Positions 9,861 through 19,507 of a stretch of 20,000 nt of DNA are shown piece by piece. A program made the translations under genes and the position numbers. This DNA comes from Chromera velia (taxonomy: Eukaryota > Sar > Chromeraceae), in contig JAHBMJ010004557.1 of the NCBI GenBank assembly GCA_018398765.1, positions 1 to 20,000 of the forward strand. Direction: 5' to 3'. The stretch's first letter is position 1. The number at the start of each line of letters is the position of its first letter. The notes beneath the pieces are model-generated. The model was not told where the DNA came from. It searched no databases and saw only the letters and a program-made list of their open reading frames with translations.

Positions 9861-11397
9861 TCAAGCCTTATCCACCAGGACAACAGCTAACATATCCAAC
9901 AACTTTTTCACCATCCTAGCCTTCTTCAGAAGGGAGAGCCCCCTCCAGGCTCGTCCGACCTCAGAGCACGGAGCACATAAAAGAGTAGTCACCCACCTCT
10001 CCCTTAGGTCTGCCATAACCACCGCAGCCACACCTCCACCACCCCCCCTCCCCTGACCATGCCGGGCAGAGCCGAGACATCCCCTCCTACAACCCCTTGG
10101 GGAGATAAGAGAAGAAACAAAAAAGTCAATCCCCTTCTCAACTGTTGCCCACAATCCACTGTTCGGCCATAATTTACATGAAGACAAGAAATTCAAAGGG
10201 AGAGAGAAAAGTGAACGGAGAGACGGAGAAGAAGAAAGAAGTGCACATGCATGTCCCTCCAGAAGGGGCAGATCGAGAAGTCAAGCGATTCAAATGTAAG
10301 GACAATCATCATGTAAGTTACCATGCAATTCAGAAGGAACATCAAAACAAACCTTGTATGTATTGTCAAGCATCTGTTTCAAATTTTTGAGTTTTGACGG
10401 CAGGAGTCTCAGATGAACTGAGCTCTGCGGAGCAACTTCCTTTCTGATCAATTCGAACTGATAAAAGTAAAAAACCCTGAACTTTGGACAGTCAGCAAGC
10501 GGAAGGCGAATAGAAATCGACTTCCCTTTCAGTATCTCCATCATTGACCATCTATTCAATTCATACAGATGTTTAACGTTTATGTCGAATGTGTGTCTGC
10601 GTGTAGCAAGAATTCCCCTTCTCAGAACCTTCTTCATACATGCCTTGATATGATCATCCTTACTGGCATTGACAGATCTGATCGACCTATCAGGAAGCAC
10701 CTTCTTGAAAAACATCATAAGAAGTCTGTCACGAAAAAGAGAAACACATACATCCCCAGACTCATCCCCCCTTTTCCCACCTACCCTCTACATAAATCTA
10801 TCACGAGAGAGGAAAATACCTCCCCTCTCAAGTTCCCCCGACTCCTTCGTCATGCACAGAGAGGAGCGAAACTTGTGTCTCAGCTAAGTGTAACCTGAAC
10901 CTCTCCCGCACGCATGGGCAGACAAACGGGAGCGTTCTGGTTTCAGTTCAATCGAAGGGTCATTCCTTTCCTTCCTTAAGACACCCACAGTATTCCACAT
11001 CGGTTAATACGCTCTAATACAAAGCAATTCCATCATACGAAGACTTATTTGTCCACCATCCACCCGTGCCAGAGGCAATACAACGAAGAAAGCATGACGA
11101 GAAACATCATTAGACAGCACTGAGTAAAAATGATGTGCATACCCCCGCCCAAATTTATTCGCTGCCCGACCCTCCCTCCGTGATCGCAAAGCTGTATAGA
11201 AGTGCTGCATGATGCGATCAAGCGCTAGGATTAAGCGCCATTCTCACCGTACTCCCGAGGTACAGGTCTTTCTTCCATTGGGACCAAACCATGTAAATCA
11301 CTTTCCTGTCCCACCACCCAGCATGCCCACCTGTTTCTCTACGTGCACTCCTCACCTCCCTCAAATATTTACTGTACGCACTATTCCCCAACTCAAG
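9861..11397 (-). pseudogene. Upstream part of the retroelement coding region (decayed, unassigned)
   Basis: Minus-strand open segments at about 9861-10196 and 10290-10718 translate to plausible globular protein with a strongly basic first half in the second (KKVLRRGILATRR). They lie just upstream of the RT blocks and may include the RT N-terminal extension, but I recognise no motif. Nothing on the plus strand looks better. Confidence 0.4.
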
Positions 11398-13614
11398 TCA
11401 GACAGAAGCAGCGATAAAATGAAACAGGATCAATCTCCTCATGATCTTTTGTCGACATCCTTTCCTGAACAAGGTCCGACTGTATGACCACGCCCTACAT
11501 CGATCATCAGGAGAAGCCGGCAGCACCTTCAAAGTGTATGAAGGAGGATGGGAAGGCTTAGCAACCAAGACAACTGTCAACGCGCATTTGTATGTTTCCA
11601 CTCTCTGTGCACAAACCGGATATGGTTCCCCCCCATGCACATTAAGTAGTGCAATAAGCATCCTGCACCCAACGAGCTTGAGTATAAGACAGTCTAACTC
11701 CGCCTTGATCCTTTGCCTCATGCTCTCCCTGCCAAAGCCCCTATAATCCTTCAGATCAGTATCAAGATAGTCATTCAACCCTGCCAGCTTATCCCTCATT
11801 TGGTCTACCATAGATGAAAAGAAAGAAAAATCAAAGGCCACATCAAAGATGCACTGACCAGAAGAACAGTCCGTCATAGGTTCTAGTCAACCATGTCCCT
11901 CCCCTTTGCTCTGCCCCTCCCCCCTCTCAGCAAAGAGTCCATGTAGACGCTGCCTTATCACCACCATCGCGTAGATCAGCTCGGTCAGGCCTAGGGAATC
12001 CAAATCCCCCTCGACTGAGCAGTCCCTGAGGAAGGAGAGAACTTCCTTCTTCGCCTCCCTAGGAGTTGTTTCCTGCCTCAGGATAGCCTCGATTATTCTC
12101 GTTTCGTCCATGCTATACTGCCATCTCTGTCCCCCCAACCTACCATTTCTGGGCTGCCTGTATACAGGCAAATCTACAAGGTCAGCATAGTTAATCCTCC
12201 CCCTATCTATTAGGACACTCGGGGGATGAATCTGGTGTGCGCTTAGCACCTTCCTCCCCCTCCCCGCAGACGCAGGGCGGAATAGAGGGACCGCCCATTT
12301 CGGGATCCTGCGTCCCGCCTCTTCCTCCCCCGACTTCGGTGTGGCAAAGCCAAAGTTCGCCCCTCCATCATATTCCTCCGACAATGCCGGTCTGAATCAG
12401 ACCTGATCCCTCTTTATAGAGTTCTCTCTCATCTGTGCACCTATGTCCATGCTCTGCACTCCGGCCCCCATCACCAGCCTATCCCTTCCCCCCGGCACCG
12501 ATAGACTCATTCCTCCTTTTCAACCCCCCCTAGGCCTGCCTTTGGGTCTGCCCGTCCCATTCTTCCCAGTACCTCCCCCTCCCCCCCCCTGCGGCCACTA
12601 CAGCCGGCATAGGAGTCGCACCTACACTAGCTGCCCCCATCAGTGCATCCATTTCATCCTCTTCCTCTCCGGATACCTCGATCCTCTCCACCATGATTCC
12701 TCCCGACCGTAGATCTGACGTCACACTTCTATTCCCCCCACCCACCCCCATCCCCTCCATTCTCCTAGTCATCGGCTGCATAGATGGGTTCTCAACACGC
12801 CCCCTTTCTCCCCCCTCTCTCCTTCCCCTTCCAGCCAGAGCACCAGTGAGTATATTCCTCACTTCCTTGACACCCACCTCCTACGCTAACTGCGTCATAA
12901 GTACACACACCTCGGCTGCACACGCATGATCCCTCCCAGTAGCCACGAACGTCTGGTCCATTGCTCGAACACCGGTAAGGTAGTCCTGTGCGATGTGTCT
13001 CACCTTCAGAGACACCTTCCTATTATATTCTGGATGCTTCAGTCCCCCCACCCCTGCTATCTGTGCCTCCCTTGACAGGGAGCTGAAGACCCCTTCCATT
13101 GGGATGTCAACATACGGCAGCACAATACAGCAAAAGGTCTTGGACAATCGTATCATATCCCTCCTTGAGCTCGATCATTCCTGGCCTCCCCATATCATTT
13201 ATCCCCCCCTCCTAGCCCCCCTTCTTTCCTTCTATCCGACGTCATGAACAGGCGGAGGTACTTGTTCCGTTCAATCGCGTCGATGTACACCCCCTCCTTC
13301 TGCGGGTCCTCCTTCGATCTCTTCAACATTGCTGCTGCCTTGGGCTTTACTCACGCGAGTACTATCTTGTAGTAGGGCTCCACCCCCAGTCCATTCTGCA
13401 CTTCCATCTTCTGCTCATTCGGCCCCAGCCTTTCCCCCTCGATGTAGGGACGCACCACATCCTTGTTCTGCAGTGTCGGGCCTCTCCCGTCCTGCGGCTT
13501 GCTCCCCCCAACTATAGAGAAGTCAAGATGCCTCGGCCTCCCGAGCCTGTCTGCCAATGTTCGACTCATCGCCCAAACCCACACGTCACTCATAGTCAAC
13601 GGAAAGATGGACAC
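11398..13614 (-). pseudogene. 5' coding part of the retroelement, unknown (possibly gag-like) products
   Basis: Four or more open minus-strand segments (about 13351-13614, 12881-13156, 12530-12877, 11887-12384 and 11398-11877) follow one another at the 5' end of the element. The 12530-12877 segment is Gly/Arg-rich, a composition often seen in nucleic-acid-binding accessory proteins. The 11887-12384 segment is a soluble 165-residue protein with a mixed-charge C-terminal half. I see no CCHC knuckle, protease, RNase H or integrase motif, so gag-like is a positional guess only. The copy is broken. Confidence 0.4.
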
Positions 13615-13660
13615 AGTAAATAAAGCTCGGAGGTTCTGGCAAACTTACGCCCTGGAAGAA

Positions 13661-14059
13661 GAATAATAGGAATGTTCTAGTATGATTAGTTCTCTTCCAA
13701 CAGCCGAGACAGTCCTACTATGTACGTACTGTTTGCTAGGGGACCGACGGTGGACTCTACCGAAATCACCATCTCTAAGATTGGTCAATGTGACGGCATG
13801 CTCTCACTTCTGGATAAGTCAAATAATCGAGCAAAAAGAATGCATACAAAGAATTCCACTTTTGTGCGATCCGGGTGGGGACACCAAAAAAAGTGAATAA
13901 TTAATGTATGCACCTTCTATACGCACATCATTTGCAAGAAATCACGGGTCTGATCGCATATACAATGGTGCTGACACGCCGGAACTGTGCATGCAATATC
14001 AGACGGACTGACTCCAAGAATGCAACATCTGATCAATCGAGAAGCACAGGACAAAGCAT
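13661..14059 (+). repeat. Right terminal direct repeat of the retroelement
   Basis: Gap-free partner of 7744-8142. It precedes the minus-strand coding region and is thus the 5' copy, where a promoter would be expected in LTR or pseudo-LTR logic. At the 24 differing positions after the first six bases, this copy has C or G against T or A at 11, and T or A against C or G at 13, so both copies seem to have changed about equally. Confidence 0.95.
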
Positions 14060-14183
14060 AGTAATTTACTAAATTTTGAATACTTTTGACAAAGATAGAT
14101 AAAGAACTTTGAAAAAAAAAAAATGATAGAACTTAAAATGGTTTGAATAGTTATGAATGGTTGTGGAATAGTATAAGAACAAA
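14060..14183. other. AT-rich spacer between element repeat and leader copy
   Basis: An AT-rich segment with a 12-A run near 14111-14122. It resembles, loosely, the AT-rich spacer before the left repeat, which also has an A-run. No gene is seen. Confidence 0.5.
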
Positions 14184-14330
14184 CCAGAACTCCTATATAT
14201 GAAGATAAACACCCAAACATTAAACTTCTCTTCACTTTCATCTTTCATGCTTAATTGAATAACGAACTCACCACTTCTATCTTTCTGTCTGTTTGCATGA
14301 TAGTCTTTCCACTTTCATCGTCCAGACTCC
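14184..14330 (+). repeat. Second copy of leader plus a short minisatellite
   Basis: 14184-14255 repeats the leader at 6446-6515. It is followed by one or two minisatellite units (TCACCACTTCTATCTTTCTG, then CTTTCCACTTTCATCG) that match the long array at 6511-7010. The orientation is the same as on the left. Confidence 0.85.
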
Positions 14331-14720
14331 AGACAGTCTTTTTGCAAGACGGCCCTGAGGATTAATACTAAGAGGCTTTGGTCTAGACGATTTTTTGCTG
14401 GGCCCCGGCATGCCACTGGAGCCTGTGGAAGTGGCATCCTGCATTAGGTATTAGCGCGTCCCCAACCGGCTTCATCAAAGCCAAACTTTTCGTGGCACCG
14501 CCCCACGAAACGGATGGTTCTTGAAAAAGCTTTTGCCCAGTCTCCGACCTGCACGTTTTCGAGAGACATTCTAATCTCAACGTTCAGCTTCTCGCCACGA
14601 ATTCTGTGTAAGCTAACATTGCAACTTCCTCTGATCCTACCCGAGTCCCTAATTTCACTGGAATTTTGTGCGGGTTGAAAGAAGCAGGAGAGAACACGCG
14701 TGACACAGTCGTCTCACAAA
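14331..14720 (+). promoter_or_regulatory. Upstream region of eIF3e, presumed promoter and 5' UTR
   Basis: About 390 bp separate the last repeat unit from the eIF3e start codon. I recognise no TATA box at a convincing place and no other gene. An upstream GTG in frame at 14700 would add seven residues but ATG at 14721 is the natural start. The retroelement repeat ends only about 660 bp upstream of the start codon, so it may influence this promoter; that is inference. Confidence 0.4.
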
Positions 14721-16977
14721 ATGGCTCCGATAAAATCTCGTTATGACATCTCAAAAAAGCTGCTTCCGTACCTGGATCCCCACATGGGCATCCGGGTTCT
14801 GGACTTTCTGACTGAGAAGAAGGTCAGTGAGAGAGACCGGGGGCAGCGCAACCATCCCAGTCGCCTCTTCGGCCTGAACATGGAGGAGACGGGGGTGCAC
14901 CTTTCTCCCCGCCCCGTTGTGTGTGTGGATGCAGGTTTACAATGAGGCCGACCTCCAGAAGGCTCGGATTCAGCTGCTCTCGAAGACCTGCAACTTCGAG
15001 AGACTTGAGGAGGAGGTTGAGAAGGCAAAGATGCCGGATCTGCTCCCCAAAGGTGTGTCCTCTCCCTCTTTCTCGTAATCATGTGTGAGGAGACGGCGGC
15101 CCTCCGTGGGCTTGAGATCAAAGGCGTGTCTGTCGTTTTCAGTTCCACTTCCTGCGTCAAATATCTAAGTTTTCATACCCTTTTCATGTATGCAGACATT
15201 GAGGAGCTCAAGGAGAAGGCACAGCAGGTTCAGGAGGACGGCATGACTTTTGGAATGGCCTTTCTGAGAATGCTCCACCAGTACGAGCAGCAGGATGCAG
15301 CTCGCATCAAACAGGCCAGGGAGAGGGCCTCCGACGGGCAGACAAGCGGCTTTGGAGATACGCAGCCTCGCCGAGTGACAGTGCAGGAATTGAGGGACTA
15401 CTGGGTGGGGACCGAACACGAGGAAGAGATTCCAGATGACGTCGTGCAAGTCATGTGGCAGTTTGCGAAGACCGCATACGAGACTGGTGCAGACTACAAC
15501 ATTGCGACAAAAGTTTTGAACTTCTTTGCGGATGTCGTGGTGTCAGTCGACTCCCTCTCCTTCCTGACTGTCTCTTTACTCTGCGTTTCCTTCGTTCTCG
15601 GTCCCTTCCCTCCCCTTGGTCCCTCCTTTTGTTTTTTGCTGCCATTGCTTTCCGTGCGGGGGCACCTCTTTTGCGCCTCATACTCAGTCAGTCAGTCCCA
15701 CATGACCGTGTGCCTCCTCGCAATTTATGTCGGCCTCTTCTTTTCAGACAGGCATATCCAAAGGGGTTCTCCACATCCCACCTTGTTCTGTGGATGTTCT
15801 CCTCTCTTTCCCTCTCCATGGATTTTTTCCTTTTTGGGATCATTTTTTCTCAACGCAATTCGACATAGGCGCGCTCGTTGTTGTGCTGTCTACTTCTGCT
15901 CGCTGTCCTCGTGTGCCACTATGTATGAGAGACCCTCTTCGCCCTGACTTCTGGTTGTCAAACGTCTGCTTTTCTCTTCTCTTGTGTCAAATAAACCCTT
16001 CCTTCCGCGCATGCAGACCTTACATGGCTGACCCCTGGCCTGCCTCCAAAAAACTGGACATCGCCTGGGGAATTCTGGCTGCGATGATCATGCACGGAGA
16101 GTTTGATATGGTCCGTCCGTCCGTGTGTCCGTCTTCCTTTTCTTTCTCTCTCTCTTTTCTTTCTTTCTTTTTTTTTTTTTCCTTTCCTTTCCTTTCCTTT
16201 CCTTTCTTTTCTTTTCTTTTCTTTTCTTTCTTTCTTTCTTTCTTTTCTTTCTTTCTTTCTTTTCTTTTTTTTTTGCCTGTCTGTCTGTACACACTCAGTC
16301 TGTCGAGTCTGTTTGTCGAGAAGGAGACGCGTTGGGAGGAAAACAGGTGTTTTAATCAAGGAGGATCGAGAAGCGAAAGGGGTGTGTGGGGCGGAAAGCC
16401 TCCCTTGAGCTGTTTGTTTGCCTTTTGGCAGCCTCTCTTTCCTCTGAGCAGTGGTAGGAGTAACTCCCTCACGTGATCTGTCTTTCGGGTTCAAGACAAG
16501 ACAGTGTCAGAGAGACAGTTCAGTTATCGATAGAGAAAAAGTGTTTGTCCCTGTTCGATCCAACCTTTATCCCGGAAGCAAAATTCTGGGGAGGCAGGTC
16601 CATCAAATGTTTGCATGGCCTCTTTCTTTCTTTCTAGAAACATCCTCCAACAGACTTGTACATTTCTGTCTGTCTGTGCTGCTTGCAGTCTGAGGAAGCC
16701 ATCGGAAGAATTGAGGGGGCAATCGAGCAGTCTACTCTCAAGGTGTGTCAGCTACCTCTCTCTTGTCTCTCTCTCTGCCTCTTTCTCCCTCTAATTCACA
16801 ACCGTGCGTGTTTGTGTGTGCGCGTGCCTTTTTATGCGTTGGTGAGGTGAGAAGGCAGGCAACTACAGGGGCACTTTGCTGAGGGTAAGAGAGCAGAGAG
16901 AACCTCAGCCTCAGTCGCCGGGATTTCGACCCCGACCTCAATTGATGTCTGCTTCCTTGTCTGTCTGTCTATCTTCT

Positions 16978-17021
<44 letters not shown>

Positions 17022-18390
17022 TGTGTGTGTATGCAGCTTGGGGATCTTGAGATGAGAGTCCAGAGGGTGTGGCTCCTCCACTGGGCCTTCTTTCCCCTCT
17101 TCCTCTTCTTCTTCGGACGCAGAGGCGCAGGAGAGGGGGAGCAGGGGAGGAATCCCCAGGCAGCCACCAAGTTTCTTGAGTGGCTTCTCGCTGACAAGTC
17201 AGTCACTCATGCATTCATGCAGTGAGCACGCAGGATGGCAGGGGCAGTGGAAGCCCCCCCCCAACACATACACGGAAAGAGGGAGAATGAGAGAGAGAGA
17301 GAATTAGAAATTCTGATCTGCTAGTCCACCTCCCTCGCCGCAAGTTCCTGTTCCGACTGACTTTGAAACTCACTGCCTTCATCTGAGGTGTGAAGACTCG
17401 TTCTACTTCCTCTCAGTGCCCATGCTTGAAGGGATCCTTCCCTTTCCTTTCAGTTTCCCCAAACTTTCTTTCTTTGTTTCATGAGGCCTTCACCTCTTTC
17501 CTTTACTGCTGTCTTTTATTATACAAAAAAACCCAATGCAGGAATCTGTCTATTGTCCAAATGACTGCCCCCCACCTTTTGAGGTACTACTCTGCAATCG
17601 CCGTGATTGCCTGCAAGCGGTTGAAGGCCGAACAGTTCGAGAGCCTCCTCTCGGTCAGTCTGTCTGGCTGCCTGTTTTCTTCTCCTTTTTCCACGTAAAG
17701 GAAGGAAGTTATATCTGTCTGTGTCTTCGTCACGCTCTTTGGTGTCCCTTTTCTAAAATCCTACAACTTCCGATCGATTTTTGTGCTAACGCTCCCTTTG
17801 CTGCCCGCTTTGTGTTCGCCTCTGCTTTCCTTTCCAGGACTGCACCCTCATGTCTGTCCCTTCTCCGTTCGGCTTCCTCACATGCATCGATCCTCTCTGC
17901 AGGCCATCGCCGCAACCTCCCACCGTGTCTCGGACCCCTTCGCCGAGCTGCTCGACGCTCTGTTTGTCTCGATGGATCTTGAGAAGTCTCAGGAGAAACT
18001 CGCACAGTGCTCAGAGGTAGGTAGGCAGGTCGGGTGTCACATAGGCAAGAAAAGAAGTGAATTCTGCTTTGTCTCGAATGCGTCTAGTGCACGTCTGAGA
18101 GATGTATGCCTTTTTGATTAGGCGGGTATGGCAAATGACTCCGTTCCTTCCATGAAACTCTCACAGTGGATGGAATCCGTGTTCGATCCAGAAATCGAAG
18201 ACCGTAGCTGCAGACTGGTGTATCTTTTTTTTTATTCACTCACTCACTCACTCGCCCAAGCGATCGATCAAACAAGATTGATCAATCGATCAAGAGTTCA
18301 CTGCTGGTATCCTTAAGTTGGTGGGTCTGTTCGCCCTTCGACAGTGCGAATGAGTCTTCGTCTCTCCCTCCAGCCCAACTTTCTTCCCAC

Positions 18391-18442
<52 letters not shown>

Positions 18443-18921
18443 GCTTGCCAGGTCGACTTTTTCCTCGTTGATGCAAAGGAGGACTTCGAGGAGGCAGCTC
18501 GTCTTCTCATCTTCGAACGCTACTGCAGAATCCACAGCTCTGTCGACATCGAGTCAGTCCACTCAGCGCTCTCTCATCCTGTTCATTCACGATTTACAGA
18601 CGTGCAAAATCAATTTGGCTGTGTGCTGCCATACTTCATCTCACACGCTCTTTGACTGCTTCTCATAGACTTGGTCTCTAGAGGTCATGTCTACATGAAT
18701 AGTGTAAGAGAGAGAGAGAGAGAGAGAGAGAGTGTGTGTGTGTGTGTGTGTGTGCAGCTTGATCGCCAGGAAGCTGAACATGGAGCCTGAGGAGGCCGAG
18801 GTCTGGATTGTCAACCTGATCCGGTCTGCACAGCTGGACGCGAAGATCGACGCCGAGAGAAATCGCGTGGTCATGTCCACTGTGGTCCCGAATGTGTATC
18901 AGCAGGTGGGTGGGTGTCTGT

Positions 18922-18959
<38 letters not shown>

Positions 18960-19507
18960 GTAAGTGAAGAAAACAAGAAGAAGAGAAAGAAGGAGTCTCG
19001 CAGCGTTCTTCTCGCTGTTTTGATGCGAAAAGTAGAAGAAATAACTGGCATCCTCTCGTGTGGTTTGGTTCTTTGTGACCTTGTCGCTCCTCCGCTGGGC
19101 TTTCGTCTCTTTGATAGACTACCGGGGTGCTCTGAACATGTTTTCATTATTTCTGCAACTCGCCTCTCCCTCTGAAATCACGCCTGCAGGTCCTTGATAA
19201 GACCAGAGGCAGCATCGTTCGCACGAACTTCTTGGCACAGCAGTGCGAGAAGAGGGAGAAGGCCGCGAGGGAGCGGGAGGAGGGCGGAGAGGGGGGCCAG
19301 GAGAGGGGGGAGAGAGACGGAGGAGGAAGAGAGAGGGGAGACCGCGAGAGGGGGCCGAGGTGGGGTATGGGAGGAGACAGACGGCGTCGTGATGACCGTG
19401 AAAGGGGTGACCGAAGGGATAGGGGAGACAGGGGCGGAGACAGGGGGGACAGAGGCGGCAGGGGTGACAGGGACGATAGAAGGCCCTGGGGAGAGGACAG
19501 ACAGTAA
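14721..19507 (+). CDS. EIF3E: Eukaryotic translation initiation factor 3 subunit e (eIF3e / INT6)
   Basis: Cytosolic eIF3 subunit; eIF3 binds the 40S ribosome and promotes mRNA recruitment. I infer 11 exons: 14721-14822, 14935-15052, 15196-15541, 16017-16110, 16689-16742, 17037-17197, 17542-17653, 17903-18016, 18443-18552, 18758-18905, 19190-19507. They join in frame to 558 residues (human: 445). Clear counterparts of human eIF3e include [16 protein letters not shown] (start), [50 protein letters not shown], and in the PCI part [44 protein letters not shown] and YQQVLDKT. The eIF3e N-terminal domain covers about 5-140 and the PCI domain about 330-440. The last 85 residues are an Arg/Gly/Asp/Glu-rich tail much longer and more repetitive than in animals. 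All introns fit GTNNGT...TGCAG. ATG at 14721 has A at -3 and G at +4. Confidence 0.95.
16131..16275 (+). repeat. Polypyrimidine (CTTT/CCTTT) tract in eIF3e intron 4
   Basis: About 145 bases of nearly pure pyrimidine, made of CTTT, CCTTT and TCTTT units with a T-run near 16170. It begins about 20 bases after the intron 4 donor and lies far from the acceptor at 16688, so it is not the ordinary splice tract. The Lys/Glu-rich minus-strand frames over it are artefacts of the repeat. Confidence 0.9.
16976..17030 (+). repeat. (CT)n(GT)n microsatellite at the 3' end of eIF3e intron 5
   Basis: A CT-dinucleotide run passes straight into a GT run, which ends six bases before the inferred exon 6. The CT part doubles as the polypyrimidine tract. 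Confidence 0.92.
18122..18217 (+). other. Possible in-frame extra exon inside eIF3e intron 8
   Basis: Within the 426-base intron 8, a 96-base segment between an AG and a GT keeps phase 0 on both sides and would insert 32 residues (starting [20 protein letters not shown]) between the CSE and ACQVDFFLV of the PCI domain. Its translation looks protein-like. Against it, its acceptor (GATTAG) and donor (GTGTAT) break the TGCAG and GTNNGT rules kept by all ten other introns, and the flanking exons join to match human eIF3e better without it. Confidence 0.25.
18391..18440 (+). repeat. (CT)n(GT)n microsatellite at the 3' end of eIF3e intron 8
   Basis: A CT run followed by a GT run ending directly at the CAG of the acceptor before exon 9. 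It has the same plan as in intron 5. Confidence 0.92.
18709..18754 (+). repeat. (GA)n(TG)n microsatellite at the 3' end of eIF3e intron 9
   Basis: An AG/GA dinucleotide run followed by a TG run ending at the CAG before exon 10. Here the place of the pyrimidine tract is purine-rich, unlike introns 5 and 8. Confidence 0.92.
18925..18957 (+). repeat. (CT)n microsatellite near the 5' end of eIF3e intron 10
   Basis: A CT-dinucleotide run about 20 bases after the donor at 18906. It is not positioned as a 3' splice tract. Confidence 0.85.

Larger units (their letters stand above)
7744..14059 (-). mobile_element. Decayed retroelement with direct terminal repeats and a YMDD reverse transcriptase; Penelope-like or unclassified
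   Basis: About 6.3 kb bounded by two direct repeats of 393-399 bp, with all recognisable coding content on the minus strand. RT motif blocks are seen in the expected order: RPLVSY near 9.57 kb, DDIKAFFPSLP near 9.34 kb (motif A), FPQGSPSSP near 9.0 kb (motif B) and RYMDD near 8.9 kb (motif C). The QG-x-P-x-SP form of motif B is typical of non-LTR, Penelope-like and group II-type RTs, not of Gypsy or Copia, whose motif B reads more like FGLxNAPxxF. Long direct repeats with such an RT fit the pseudo-LTR plan of Penelope-like elements best. I saw no RNase H, integrase or GIY-YIG block. The copy looks broken, with at least four or five interruptions. Repeat divergence of about 6% suggests moderate age. 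No clear target-site duplication was found. Confidence 0.8.

Noticed and set aside
7744-14059. Classical Gypsy or Copia LTR retrotransposon
   Set aside because: The end repeats lack TG...CA, motif B is QG-x-P-x-SP, and no integrase or RNase H motif is visible; a Penelope-like or unclassified retroelement fits better, though this is not proven.
7711-14083. Target-site duplication flanking the element
   Set aside because: Short similar AT-rich words occur on both sides (GTAATTT-like) but not as an exact duplication at the repeat edges.
15958-16494. 178-codon Lys/Glu-rich minus-strand frame
   Set aside because: Produced by the polypyrimidine tract in eIF3e intron 4 and antisense to exon 4.
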